Assembly: GCA_964545205.1 (NCBI GenBank)
Contig: CAZJFH010000021.1
Coordinates: 12,097-76,096 of the forward strand
DNA from: CAZJFH01 sp964545205
GTDB lineage: Bacteria > Pseudomonadota > Alphaproteobacteria > Rhodospirillales > Magnetospirillaceae
Length of the DNA stretch: 64,000 nucleotides
Direction of reading: 5' to 3'
Within the stretch, counting starts at the first letter, position 1, and each line of letters starts with the position of its first letter. Positions 44,677-52,024 of this stretch are shown here, piece by piece. Below the pieces are notes generated by a model, which did not search any database, had not been told where the DNA came from, and saw nothing but the letters and a program-made list of their open reading frames with translations. Both the position numbers and the translations under genes were made by a program.

Positions 44677-45147
44677 TCAGCCGCCGGCGCGGAAGTCCCC
44701 GGCCCGCCAGCGGCTCAGGCGCTCGGACATGCGGCGGTGGTGGCCGCCCTGCCAGTAGGCGCGGCGGCATCGCGGGCACTGCATCACCGGCCCGGCGTCG
44801 CCGCGCGAGCGCGGCGGCACCGCGTCCGGGCCGAGCGGGTGCGGGCGTAGCGGCAGGTTGCAGATCAGGCATCGCGAGAACGGCCTGTGCCGCCAGTCGA
44901 CGCCGAGGCCCGCCGCCACCTGCGCCGCCCAGCCCTCGAGCGAGTCGCCGTGCAGCCGGAACACCCGTCCGGACGCCAGGCGGCGCTCGGCGATGCGGGC
45001 GTCGCGGGTCAGGATCGTACGGCCTTCGGTCGCCGCGCAGGCGACCAGCCATTCGTCGCCGGCGCCCTGGGGCGGCATGGCGGTGTCGTAGCCGGCGGCG
45101 CGCAGCCAGCGTCCGAGGCCGCCGACCATCTCGTCGCACAGGAACAT
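44677..45147 (-). CDS. Mut7-C RNase domain (PIN-like) protein with zinc ribbon
   Basis: A 156-residue Mut7-C protein. The PIN-like part begins MFLCDEMVGGLGRWLRAAGYD, with TILTRDARIAERR carrying a further acidic residue, and the C-terminal zinc ribbon shows CLIC and CPRC followed by AYWQGGHHRRM, the typical family end. Such proteins are predicted RNases. The ATG at 45147 was chosen because the conserved part begins there; the open frame continues upstream without similarity. It is 69 bases from the repeat-protein gene on the same strand. Confidence 0.85.
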   Translation of the reverse strand: MFLCDEMVGGLGRWLRAAGYDTAMPPQGAGDEWLVACAATEGRTILTRDARIAERRLASGRVFRLHGDSLEGWAAQVAAGLGVDWRHRPFSRCLICNLPLRPHPLGPDAVPPRSRGDAGPVMQCPRCRRAYWQGGHHRRMSERLSRWRAGDFRAGG

Positions 45148-45257
45148 CGTCGCATTCGACCTGTTTTGTTCACAGCCCGGAAATATGGTGCTTCGGCAGC
45201 CGCGTTTCTTGAGCCCGCGCCTTTGTTTCACGGCACGGGGCGCCGCACGGCCGGGTG

Positions 45258-45278
45258 TTCTCCACAATGTTTTCCACA
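45258..45278. other. Two DnaA-box-like 9-mers in an intergenic gap
   Basis: TTCTCCACA at 45258-45266 and TTTTCCACA at 45270-45278 each differ from the DnaA box TTATCCACA at one base and are in direct orientation 12 bases apart. TTGTTCACA lies about 90 bases to the left. The rest of this 291-base gap, upstream of the phosphoribosyltransferase gene, shows no other clear signal. Whether DnaA binds is unknown; this is not evidence for the origin. Confidence 0.25.
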
Positions 45279-45438
45279 GCCGGTCCGAGGGCGCGCCGAA
45301 CGTGGCGGAGCCGCAACGATGCTACCGAAAGGTCGCAGACCTGGCCAGCGGGGCTCATACGAAAAGATCAGCGCCGGAACCTTGCCTCGCCCCGGCCGGG
45401 GGAGGAGACTCGAAACAGGGTAGGTAGGGGAGCGGGCC

Positions 45439-45939
45439 ATGCAGACCATCGCCGAAGCCGGACTGGCGACCCTGGTCGGAGCCAGCGAGATCGCCCACAG
45501 GGTCGAGGGAATGGCGGCCGAAATCGTCCAGGATTACGGGGCCGAACTGACGATGGTGGCCTTGCTCGACGGCGGCGTGGTGTTCGCCGCCGACCTGCTG
45601 CGGGCGCTGGGCCGCCAGGGCGCCTCGGTCGACCTGCGCTGCATCCGCCCCGACGACCCCGACCCGGTGGCCGTTCTGAACCTCGAGGGACGCAGCGTGC
45701 TGGTCGTCGACGTGATCATGGACAGCGGCCGGTCGGCGATCGCCGCGCTCGACCTGGTGCGCGGCAGCGGCGCCGCCGAGGCGCGGCTGGCGGTGCTGCT
45801 CGACCGGCCCTCGCGCCCCAGCCTCGGGCTCAGCCCCGACTACACCGGCTTCATTCTGCCCGATCGTTTCGTGGTCGGCTACGGGCTCGCCGACGACCGC
45901 CGCCATCGCGAGCGCGCCGACATCGCCGCCCGGGACTAG
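45439..45939 (+). CDS. Phosphoribosyltransferase (hypoxanthine-type)
   Basis: A 166-residue type I phosphoribosyltransferase. The PRPP loop SVLVVDVIMDSGRSA (about 86-100) is present, as are MVALLDGGVVFAADLLRAL in the flexible-loop region and GFILPDRFVVGYGLADDRRH near the end, matching bacterial hypoxanthine phosphoribosyltransferases (FVVGYGLDY-like). It would salvage hypoxanthine or guanine with PRPP. One difference is DSG in place of the usual DTG in the loop, a conservative change. It is a single gene. Confidence 0.85.
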   Translation: MQTIAEAGLATLVGASEIAHRVEGMAAEIVQDYGAELTMVALLDGGVVFAADLLRALGRQGASVDLRCIRPDDPDPVAVLNLEGRSVLVVDVIMDSGRSAIAALDLVRGSGAAEARLAVLLDRPSRPSLGLSPDYTGFILPDRFVVGYGLADDRRHRERADIAARD

Positions 45940-46018
45940 GGCTCGCGGTCGTGGCCGAGGTCGTGATGAATCCGTGACGGATCGCAGCCGTCAACGGCCG
46001 GACGGCGGCGGAGTTCCG

Positions 46019-46807
46019 TCAGATCTCCAGATCGCACCAGACCGGCGCGTGGTCCGAGGCCTTGTCCTGGTCACGGCAGAAGCGGTCGATGTCGGCGCCG
46101 CGCAGCCGGTCGGCGGCCTGCGGCGACAGCAGCAGGTAGTCGATCCTCAGGCCGAGGTCGCGCTGCCAGGCGCCGCCGCGATAGTCCCACCAGGTGTAGC
46201 AGCCGGCCCGGTCGGGGTTCAGCGCCCGGAATCCGTCGGTGAGCCCGGCGTGCAGCAGCGCGCGGATGCGCCGACGCTCCTCGATGTGGAAATGCACGCC
46301 GCCCTCCCAGCCGACCGGGTCGTAGAGGTCGATCGCCTCGGGGGCGACGTTGAAGTCGCCGCCGATCACGAACGGCACCTCCCGCGCCAGCAACTGGCGC
46401 GCCCGCACCAGCACCGCGTCCAGGAAGGCCAGCTTGAACGGGAAGCGGTCGGAGTCCGGGCTCTGGCCCATCGGCACGTAGGCCGAGGCGACGCGCAGGC
46501 CGCCCTCGATCTCGGCCTCGATCCAGCGCGCCTCGCCCTGCTCGGGATCGCCGGGCAGCCCGCGGACGACGTCGAGGATCGGCCGGCGCGACAGCACCGC
46601 GACGCCGTTGTAGGTCTTCTGGCCGTGGGTCGCCAGGTGATAGCCCAGGCTTTCCAGCTCGAGGCGGGGGAACTCGCCGTCGACGCACTTGGTCTCCTGC
46701 AGCAGCGCGACGTCGGGGGCGGCGCGCGCGATCCAGTCCTGCAGCCCGGCCATGCGCGCCTTGACCGAATTGACGTTCCAGGTGGCGATCTTCACGGCGT
46801 CTTCCAT
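46019..46807 (-). CDS. xthA: Exodeoxyribonuclease III
   Basis: A 262-residue AP endonuclease/3'-5' exonuclease. Motifs in order: MKIATWNVNSVKARM-like start (KIATWNVNSVKARMAGL), LLQETKCVDGEFP with the metal Glu, YVPMGQ, IGGDFNVAPEAIDLYDP with catalytic Asp and Asn, and SDHAPVWCDL with the catalytic Asp-His. It repairs abasic sites and blocked 3' ends. The first ATG with family similarity is slightly inside the open frame start; both agree within a few residues. Confidence 0.94.
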   Translation of the reverse strand: MEDAVKIATWNVNSVKARMAGLQDWIARAAPDVALLQETKCVDGEFPRLELESLGYHLATHGQKTYNGVAVLSRRPILDVVRGLPGDPEQGEARWIEAEIEGGLRVASAYVPMGQSPDSDRFPFKLAFLDAVLVRARQLLAREVPFVIGGDFNVAPEAIDLYDPVGWEGGVHFHIEERRRIRALLHAGLTDGFRALNPDRAGCYTWWDYRGGAWQRDLGLRIDYLLLSPQAADRLRGADIDRFCRDQDKASDHAPVWCDLEI

Positions 46808-46917
46808 CGGTGGCGGGCGGCGACTCTAGACCGGGCGCGGCCCGCCGGCAACGCGTAACCGGATCGAAACCGCCGCGCTGTGATGATCGTCAGTGCGAGT
46901 GGGCGGATCGATCGGGT

Positions 46918-47619
46918 ATGATGGACGCGATGTTGGAGAAGCGAAACCTGTCGTGGCGCATCGCCGGCGCGGTTCTGCTGGCGTCGGTGCCGCTCGCCGG
47001 CGGCGCGTCGGCGGCGGACGCGCGTTGCCCGAGCCGTCCCGAACTGCTGCGGCCGGTGGTCGACGTCAAGACCGACGTGCCGCGGGCGTCGTACCGCTAC
47101 GACCTCAGCATCGCCGACCTGACCCGCTACAAGCAGCAGCAGGGCAGCAACGCCGGCGGCCACACCCGCACGCTCGGCCTGACCTACGCCATGTTCGAGA
47201 CCCGCTTCAGCTTCGAGACGCTGTCGCAGCGGGTCGGCCGCGGCTATTGCCACTGGGTCAAGCGGGTCGACGCCACCCTGCGCATCCCGCAGCTCCAGGT
47301 CTTCGTCGCCCGCGACTACCGGCCGGGGACGTGCCAGTTTCACGTCGTGACCGAGCACGAGAACGAGCACGTCCGGATCAACCAGAACCTGGTCACCAAG
47401 TTCGGGCCGCTGCTGCGCTATCGCGTCGTCGACGCCCTGCACCGCGGCATGCCGATCTGGAGCAGCGAGCGCGACGGGGGCAAGGCGGTCGGCGCGACGC
47501 TGTCGCCGCTGGTCAACCAGCTCGTCGCCGAGATGTACCGCGAACGCGACCGCAACAACGGCGCCATCGACACCGCCGAGGCCTACGCCCGCACCGCCCG
47601 GCGCTGCAACAACTGGTAG
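46918..47619 (+). CDS. Secreted DUF922-like protein with an HExxH motif
   Basis: A 233-residue exported protein: a signal peptide (about 1-33, ending ASAA) is followed by a domain with HVVTEHENEHVRINQNLV, where HENEH at 147-151 matches the zinc peptidase motif HExxH, and several Cys residues. The layout resembles the DUF922 family of predicted secreted peptidases. Substrate and localisation beyond export are unknown. Three in-frame ATGs (46918, 46921, 46930) are possible; all leave the signal peptide intact. Confidence 0.7.
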   Translation: MMDAMLEKRNLSWRIAGAVLLASVPLAGGASAADARCPSRPELLRPVVDVKTDVPRASYRYDLSIADLTRYKQQQGSNAGGHTRTLGLTYAMFETRFSFETLSQRVGRGYCHWVKRVDATLRIPQLQVFVARDYRPGTCQFHVVTEHENEHVRINQNLVTKFGPLLRYRVVDALHRGMPIWSSERDGGKAVGATLSPLVNQLVAEMYRERDRNNGAIDTAEAYARTARRCNNW

Positions 47620-47629
47620 GGACGACGAA

Positions 47630-47664
47630 CAAAAAAATGCCGGCCGGGACATGCGCCGGCCGGC
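47630..47664 (-). terminator. Rho-independent terminator of the Crp/Fnr gene
   Basis: GCCGGCCGG at 47639-47647 pairs with CCGGCCGGC at 47656-47664 across an 8-base loop. On the minus strand it is followed by a T-rich run (seven A at 47630-47637 on plus), so it ends the transcript of the Crp/Fnr gene that stops at 47748. It may also serve the convergent gene ending at 47619. Confidence 0.75.
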
Positions 47665-47747
47665 GAGGGGTTTGATAGGCAGATAGGCCGAGATGCCGGC
47701 CTGGGACCCACTATCGCCGCGTGGTGATTAATGAACAGTGATGGCCG

Positions 47748-48446
47748 TCACTGGCCGCGGACGTTTTCGACCATCTCTTCGAGGGCGTCGACGTCGGCGA
47801 TGACCAGCGCGTCCTTCTCGCGCTTGACGATGCCGGCGCGCGACAGGTCGCTGAGCACGCGGGCCACCGTCTCGCGGGTCGTCGAGACCCGGCTGGCGAT
47901 GTCGGAATGGTGGGGGATCGGCTTGAGCACCGCGTGGCCGTCCGCGTCCATGTTGGCGCGCGCCAGGCGCAGCATCTCGGCGTGGACCCGGTTGTTGGCG
48001 CCCAGGGTCGACAGGTCCATGATGCGGTCGGTCGAGGTTCGCACGATGCGGGCCAGCGACTTCATCACCTCGTAGGCCAGCTTCGGGTGTTCGGTGACCA
48101 GACGGATGAACTCGCCGGCCGGCATCGCCGCGACCACGGTCTCGTCGACGGCCAGGACGCTGGCCGAGCGCGGATTGCCGTCGAGGGCCGCCAGCTCGCC
48201 GAAGTAGTTGCCGGGACCGATGTCGTCGAGCGTCACCTCGCGCCCCGACAGCGAGAAGTTGGCGACCCGCGCCAGACCGCTGACCACGAAGAACACGTCG
48301 CGCGACTCGCTCTGGCTGTCGATGATCTGCTCGCCGGGCCCGTAGCGTTTCCAGCGGCACGACCGCGCCACCTGTTCGCGCTCGGCGGGCGTCAGCTGGC
48401 TGAGCAGCTTCATCGATTCCAGGTTGCGTCCCGCCGTATCCAACAT
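47748..48446 (-). CDS. Crp/Fnr family transcriptional regulator
   Basis: A 232-residue regulator. The N-terminal cyclic-nucleotide-binding domain contains NYFGELAALDGNPRSASVLA (about 80-99), a well-kept phosphate-binding cassette, so cAMP or cGMP binding is likely. The C-terminal winged helix has SDIASRVSTTRETVARVLSD (about 181-200). There is no Cys cluster for an iron-sulfur centre, so it is not an Fnr oxygen sensor. Its targets are unknown. It lies 35 bases after purU on the other side of a short gap, same strand. Confidence 0.92.
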   Translation of the reverse strand: MLDTAGRNLESMKLLSQLTPAEREQVARSCRWKRYGPGEQIIDSQSESRDVFFVVSGLARVANFSLSGREVTLDDIGPGNYFGELAALDGNPRSASVLAVDETVVAAMPAGEFIRLVTEHPKLAYEVMKSLARIVRTSTDRIMDLSTLGANNRVHAEMLRLARANMDADGHAVLKPIPHHSDIASRVSTTRETVARVLSDLSRAGIVKREKDALVIADVDALEEMVENVRGQ

Positions 48447-48481
48447 CGCTCTCCTCGCAGGCCGTGGCGGACCATCCTAAC

Positions 48482-49342
48482 CTACTTGAACACCACCGTC
48501 TTGTGGCCGTTCATCAGGATTCGGTGTTCGACGTGCCAGCGCACCGCGCGCGACAACACCACGTTCTCGATGTCGCGGCCGATCGCCACCAGCTCGTCGG
48601 GAGTCAGCGTGTGGTCGACGCGCTCGACCGCCTGCTCGATGATCGGCCCCTCGTCGAGGTCGGAGGTCACGTAATGGGCGGTGGCGCCGATGATCTTGAC
48701 CCCGCGCTGGTGCGCCTGGTGATAGGGCTTGGCGCCCTTGAAGCTGGGCAGGAACGAGTGGTGGATGTTGATCGCCCGCCACTTCAGGGCGTCGCACAGC
48801 TCCGGCGAGAGGATTTGCATGTAGCGCGCCAGCACCACCAGATCGATGCCCAGACGGTCGACCATCTCGAGGATGCGCTGCTCCTGCTCGCGCTTGGTGG
48901 CGGCGGTCACCGGCAGGTGATGGAAGGGAATGCCGTGCCATTCGACCATGCGCTCGAGGTCGCGGTGATTCGACACCACCGCCGGGATTTCGACCGGCAG
49001 CGTGCCGGTGCGATAGCGATAGAGCAGGTCGTTCAGGCAGTGGTCGAACTTCGAGACCAGCACCAGGATGCGCGGCTTGCGGCTGGAGTCGTGAAGCTGC
49101 CAGATCATCTGGAACCGCTGGGCGATGGCCAGGAACTTCTTCTCGAGCTCGGGCCGCGGCGGCATCAGCGCCCCGGCGCTGAAGACGATCCGCATGAAGA
49201 AGCGCTTCGAGATCGGGTCGCCGAACTGCGCCGCCTCGGTGATGAACGCGTCGTTGTCGGTCAGGAATCCCGAAACCGCGGCGACGATGCCGACCGTGTC
49301 GGGACAGGTGATGGTGAGGATGTAGCCGGTATGCTCGGACAT
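48482..49342 (-). CDS. purU: Formyltetrahydrofolate deformylase
   Basis: A 286-residue PurU. An N-terminal ACT domain (GYILTITCPDTVGIVAAVSG) precedes a formyltransferase-like catalytic domain with LVSKFDHCLNDLLYR, HLPVTAATKREQE and INIHHSFLPSFKGAKPYHQA, where the His-His pair and a later Asp act in hydrolysis. It releases formate from 10-formyl-THF, balancing one-carbon pools. ATG at 49342 is preferred; an in-frame ATG four codons upstream (49354) is equally possible. Confidence 0.94.
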   Translation of the reverse strand: MSEHTGYILTITCPDTVGIVAAVSGFLTDNDAFITEAAQFGDPISKRFFMRIVFSAGALMPPRPELEKKFLAIAQRFQMIWQLHDSSRKPRILVLVSKFDHCLNDLLYRYRTGTLPVEIPAVVSNHRDLERMVEWHGIPFHHLPVTAATKREQEQRILEMVDRLGIDLVVLARYMQILSPELCDALKWRAINIHHSFLPSFKGAKPYHQAHQRGVKIIGATAHYVTSDLDEGPIIEQAVERVDHTLTPDELVAIGRDIENVVLSRAVRWHVEHRILMNGHKTVVFK

Positions 49343-49505
49343 GCGCGTTTCCATGCGTTGCCTGCGGCAGGAATAGCCGACCGCACGAACCGCGCCAAGC
49401 CTTTCCGGTTGCCCCGGTGCCGTGGCAGGGTGTAATTCAGAGTCGCACCAATTCCAGGAATGGCGGTCGGGGGACCGCCGGCTTCGCGGTGCGAAGGGGG
49501 GGCCG

Positions 49506-50027
49506 ATGCGTGACATGGCGACGACGGGGGTCGAGCGGTTCTTCGACGAGGACGAGGTCATCGTCAGCAAGACCGACCTGCGGGGCAAGATCACCTACGC
49601 CAACCGCGTGTTCATCAAGCTGGCCGGCTACACCGAAGCAGAGCTCCTGGGCGCGCCGCACAGCCTCATCCGCCATCCCGACATGCCGCGCTGCGTGTTC
49701 AAGTACCTGTGGGACACCATCAAGGACGGCGACGAGGTGTTCGCCTACGTCGTCAACCGCGCCAAGAACGGCGATCATTACTGGGTGTTCGCCCATGTGA
49801 CGCCCAGCTATGACACCGGCGGCGAGATCATCGGCTACCACTCCAGCCGCCGCGTGCCGGACCGCAAGATCGTCCAGGAGAAGGTGGTGCCGCTGTACCG
49901 GACGCTGCTCGAAGAGGAGCGGCGGCACGCCGACCGCGCCCAGGGCCTTTCCGCCTCGTTCGCCATGCTCGTGAACCTGCTCCAGTCCAGCAAAGTGACC
50001 TATGATGAATGGATCTTCTCTCTCTAG
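49506..50027 (+). CDS. PAS-domain protein, Aer-like sensor half
   Basis: A 173-residue soluble protein with one PAS domain (about 15-125). TDLRGKITYANRVFIKLAGY, HSLIRHPDMPRCVFKYLWDT and NGDHYWVFAHVTPSYD are the hallmark motifs of the FAD-binding PAS domain of the aerotaxis receptor Aer. It has no membrane or signalling domain. The last 26 bases overlap the start of a chemoreceptor gene, so the two are translationally coupled and probably act together. A G-rich ribosome-binding site precedes the ATG. Confidence 0.88.
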   Translation: MRDMATTGVERFFDEDEVIVSKTDLRGKITYANRVFIKLAGYTEAELLGAPHSLIRHPDMPRCVFKYLWDTIKDGDEVFAYVVNRAKNGDHYWVFAHVTPSYDTGGEIIGYHSSRRVPDRKIVQEKVVPLYRTLLEEERRHADRAQGLSASFAMLVNLLQSSKVTYDEWIFSL

Positions 50028-51582
50028 GCTCGAACTGCTGGCCTGGCTGACCGCCGGGCTGCCGCTGGGCTACGCCGTGGTGCAGTTGGCCATCGGCAGC
50101 TTCGGCGTCGCGACGGCGGTGTTCACGGCGGCGATGCTGGCGGTGGCGGCGACGGTGCTGGTGCTGCTGCGCCGGCTGCGCGCGGCGATCCGCCGCGCCG
50201 CGGTGGTCTGTTCCGCCGTCGCCCAGGGCGACCTGGAGGCGCGCATCACCCATATCCGCGAGGGCGGCGAGCTCGGCGCGATGCTGTGGGCGGTCAACGA
50301 ACTGGTCGACCGCACCGACGCCTTCCTGCGCGAGGCGGCGGCGTCGATGGGCATGGTCGCCAAGGGCCGCTATTTCCGCCGCATCCTGCCGGCCGGTTTC
50401 CAGGGCGCCTTCCGCACCAGCGCGCAGGCGATCAACGACGCCGTCGCCGCGATGGGCGAGCAGGCCGCCGACCAGCGCCGCGCCGAGGCCGAGATCGCCG
50501 AGCTGGTCGAGGCCGCGGCCGCCGGCGACTTCACCCGCCGGCTGCCGGTCAAGGACAAGAAGGGCTTCATGCTGCAGCTCTCGACCGGCATCAACGACAT
50601 CGTCGGCACGGTGCAGGCCGGCCTCGACGAACTGGTGGCGGTGGTCGGCGCCATGGCCAAGGGCGACCTGACCCGGCGCATGGAGCGCGATTATCGGGGC
50701 GCCTTCGGCCGGCTGAAGGACGATTCCAACGCCATGGCCGACCAGCTCGGCGCCATCGTCTCGGCGATCGTGACCGCCAGCCGCGCCGTGCATGTCGGCG
50801 TCGCCGAGATCGCCAGCGGCAACGGCGACCTGGCGATGCGCACCGAGGAACAGGCGGCGAAGCTGGAGGCGATGGCCGCCGCGGTCGAGGAGCTGACCGC
50901 GACCGTGCGCAAGAATGCCGAGAACACGCATCAGGCCGACGGCCTCGCCGCCGGCGCCCGCCGGCAGGCCGACGAGGGCGGGCGCGTGGTCCACGACGTC
51001 ATCGACGCCATGGGGCGCATCGAAACCTCGTCCGCCCGCATCGCCGACATCGTCGGCATGATCGACGAGATCGCCTTCCAGACCAACCTGCTGGCGCTCA
51101 ACGCCGCCGTCGAGGCGGCGCGGGCCGGCGAGGCGGGCAAGGGCTTCGCGGTGGTCGCCAACGAGGTTCGCTCGCTGGCCCAGCGCTCGGCCGAGTCCTC
51201 CAAGGAGATCCGCCGGCTGATCGGCGCCAGCCAGAACGAGGTCGGCCACGGCGTCGAGCTGATCAACTCGGCCGACCGCACGCTCAAGGAGATCATCGCC
51301 TCGGTGCAGAGCCTGGCCGACATCGTCTCGGAGATCGCCACCGCGACCAGCGAGCAGAGCCTGGCGCTCGAGGACGTCTCGCGCTCGGTCAACGTCATCG
51401 AGGACATGACCCAGAAGAACGCCGCCCTGGCCGAGGAGACCGCCTCGGCATCGCGTTCGGTCAGCATCCAGGCCGAGGAACTCAGCGACGCGGTCGGCTA
51501 TTTCGAACTGGCCGAGGACGAGCCCGAGCCCGAGCCGGAACCGGTGCGCGGCCGCAAGGCCAAGGCGGCGGCGGCGCGCTGA
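50002..51582 (+). CDS. Methyl-accepting chemotaxis protein without periplasmic sensor
   Basis: A 526-residue chemoreceptor. Two membrane helices (about 10-60) with almost no periplasmic loop are followed by HAMP-like segments (VAQGDLEARI, AAAGDFTRRLP, MAKGDLTRRM at about 75, 170 and 215), a methylation helix and the hairpin tip IVGMIDEIAFQTNLLALNAA (about 350-370) that binds CheA and CheW. The tail is Glu/Pro rich. Without a ligand domain it would need an outside sensor, and the overlapping PAS gene is the obvious partner, together mimicking Aer. Confidence 0.93.
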   Translation: MMNGSSLSRLELLAWLTAGLPLGYAVVQLAIGSFGVATAVFTAAMLAVAATVLVLLRRLRAAIRRAAVVCSAVAQGDLEARITHIREGGELGAMLWAVNELVDRTDAFLREAAASMGMVAKGRYFRRILPAGFQGAFRTSAQAINDAVAAMGEQAADQRRAEAEIAELVEAAAAGDFTRRLPVKDKKGFMLQLSTGINDIVGTVQAGLDELVAVVGAMAKGDLTRRMERDYRGAFGRLKDDSNAMADQLGAIVSAIVTASRAVHVGVAEIASGNGDLAMRTEEQAAKLEAMAAAVEELTATVRKNAENTHQADGLAAGARRQADEGGRVVHDVIDAMGRIETSSARIADIVGMIDEIAFQTNLLALNAAVEAARAGEAGKGFAVVANEVRSLAQRSAESSKEIRRLIGASQNEVGHGVELINSADRTLKEIIASVQSLADIVSEIATATSEQSLALEDVSRSVNVIEDMTQKNAALAEETASASRSVSIQAEELSDAVGYFELAEDEPEPEPEPVRGRKAKAAAAR

Positions 51583-51619
51583 ACTTGCCCCGCCGGGCGC
51601 GAGCGGGCACGATGGCACG

Positions 51620-51994
51620 ATGATCGACGATGCGATGCACCGGGCGCGGGCCATGCTCTCCGCCGCGCCCTCGTGGCAGGAGCTGCGGCGGCGGCTCGAT
51701 GCCGACGGGCTCACCAATCGGCTCGGCGCCGGCGCGCTGGACGTGCTGCTCGGCGAGTGGCACCGCAAGACGGCGGCCGAGCTCGACGACGCCACCCTGG
51801 CCGGCGAGCTGCGGTTCTGGGCCGAGGGCGGCGGCTACGACAGCCACCTCCAGGGCTACAACGCCCTGCCGCCGGCGGTCCTGGTCGACGAAGCCGCCCG
51901 CCGCGACTGGTTCGTCCGCCGCCTGGGCAGCGGCGCCCTGGTCAACGCGCCCGACGGCAAGCCGCTGGTGATCAAGGCCGTGGTTCGCCCCTGA
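51620..51994 (+). CDS. Conserved-looking hypothetical protein
   Basis: A 124-residue protein not recognised. It is soluble and mostly helical by composition, with RARAMLSAAPSWQELRRRLD near the start and an ending DGKPLVIKAVVRP that suggests a final beta strand. There is no signal peptide or Cys motif. It lies 37 bases after the chemoreceptor gene in the same direction and may be cotranscribed. Codon usage matches the neighbours, which supports a real gene. Confidence 0.6.
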   Translation: MIDDAMHRARAMLSAAPSWQELRRRLDADGLTNRLGAGALDVLLGEWHRKTAAELDDATLAGELRFWAEGGGYDSHLQGYNALPPAVLVDEAARRDWFVRRLGSGALVNAPDGKPLVIKAVVRP

Positions 51995-52024
51995 GCCCTT
52001 CCCCGCGAACCGGGGGAGCGGCGC

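Noticed and set aside
41381..45139. A 1252-codon minus-strand frame
   Set aside because: It runs out of frame through several recognised genes (AEC, NnrU, hydrolase, Mut7-C) and has no similarity to a known fold.
45148..45438. Replication origin suggested by DnaA-like boxes
   Set aside because: Only two near-matches, no AT-rich unwinding region and no origin-linked genes nearby; kept only as possible DnaA sites.
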